This document shows, piece after piece, positions 63,953 through 64,000 of a stretch of DNA of 64,000 bases. The DNA is from Haemophilus influenzae. Its GTDB lineage: Bacteria > Pseudomonadota > Gammaproteobacteria > Enterobacterales > Pasteurellaceae. The position numbers and the translations under genes were made by a program. The notes beneath the pieces are model-generated. The model saw only the letters and a program-made list of their open reading frames with translations, had not been told where the DNA came from and ran no database searches. Each line of letters begins with the position of its first letter. Positions within the stretch are counted from its first letter, which is position 1. The stretch lies in the NCBI RefSeq assembly GCF_900475755.1, contig NZ_LS483411.1:1302001-1366000 (forward strand), in the 5' to 3' direction.

Positions 63953-64000
63953 TGAGCCGTTTTGAAACGCAATTTGCGACACTTAACGTAAAAAATGAAG
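63952..64000 (+). CDS. trpA: Tryptophan synthase alpha chain (truncated by window end)
   Basis: Only the first 16 codons are in the window: [16 protein letters not shown], matching the N-terminus of TrpA. ATG overlaps the trpB stop (TAATG), the usual trpBA coupling. Confidence 0.9.
   Translation, partial: MSRFETQFATLNVKNE

Overview
The window reads as chromosomal DNA of Haemophilus influenzae or a very close relative such as H. haemolyticus. The DNA is AT-rich. The nine-base Haemophilus uptake signal AAGTGCGGT (or its complement) occurs at least 41 times, often as inverted pairs behind genes. The genes and most of the gene order match what I remember of H. influenzae Rd, from glgCAP through the muk, pst and trp clusters to purMN and trpBA. 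Both ends cut a gene: glgC lacks its 5' part and trpA has only its first 16 codons.

Layout. 1-5.2 kb: glycogen genes glgC-glgA-glgP. 5.2-9 kb: an intergenic region with an IS1016-like end, fnr, a tiny membrane protein gene, tRNA-Leu(CAA), pyrD and rnm. 9-16.2 kb: a chalcone-isomerase-like secreted protein, fumC, holC, yqfB, an AT-rich accessory insert carrying a HEPN-type protein and a coupled 51-residue ORF, then valS. 16.2-21.8 kb: a hypC pseudogene and the trpE-G-(tautomerase)-D-CF operon behind a TrpR operator. 21.8-30.3 kb: two ferritins, the pstSCAB-phoBR phosphate regulon without phoU, and a decayed third ferritin. 30.3-40.5 kb: sbcB, a DMT permease, a frameshifted nuclease-like gene, and mukFEB (condensin). 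40.5-47.7 kb: ttcA, tusE, mop and a Fur-box locus of a TonB-dependent receptor plus an M16 protease. 47.7-57.3 kb: thrS, azoR, topA, a LysR regulator and pntAB. 57.3-64 kb: a decayed IS1016-family element, uspE, a DUF4198 protein behind a perfect CRP site, purMN behind a PurR box, and ydfG-trpB-trpA behind a second TrpR operator.

Most of this is housekeeping. The points that stand out are these. (1) A probable protein-import-and-cleavage iron piracy pair (receptor 42294-44720, lipoprotein protease 44824-47604) sits under a Fur box, with a heptanucleotide repeat inside the receptor reading frame that could phase-vary it. (2) A HEPN-protein accessory insert lies between yqfB and valS, where, as I recall, strain Rd carries the HindIII restriction-modification genes. 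(3) The roughly 52 kb between glgP and uspE looks inverted: fnr and uspE, adjacent in E. coli, sit at opposite ends, and IS1016-family remnants lie in both junction gaps. (4) Several gene ruins are readable: hypC with one stop codon, a one-base frameshift in a DUF5655 nuclease-like gene, and a ferritin that has lost its start codon.

Two distant trp clusters share TrpR-like operators, so tryptophan synthesis is split in position but probably not in control. Statements about other genomes are from memory; no database search was run.
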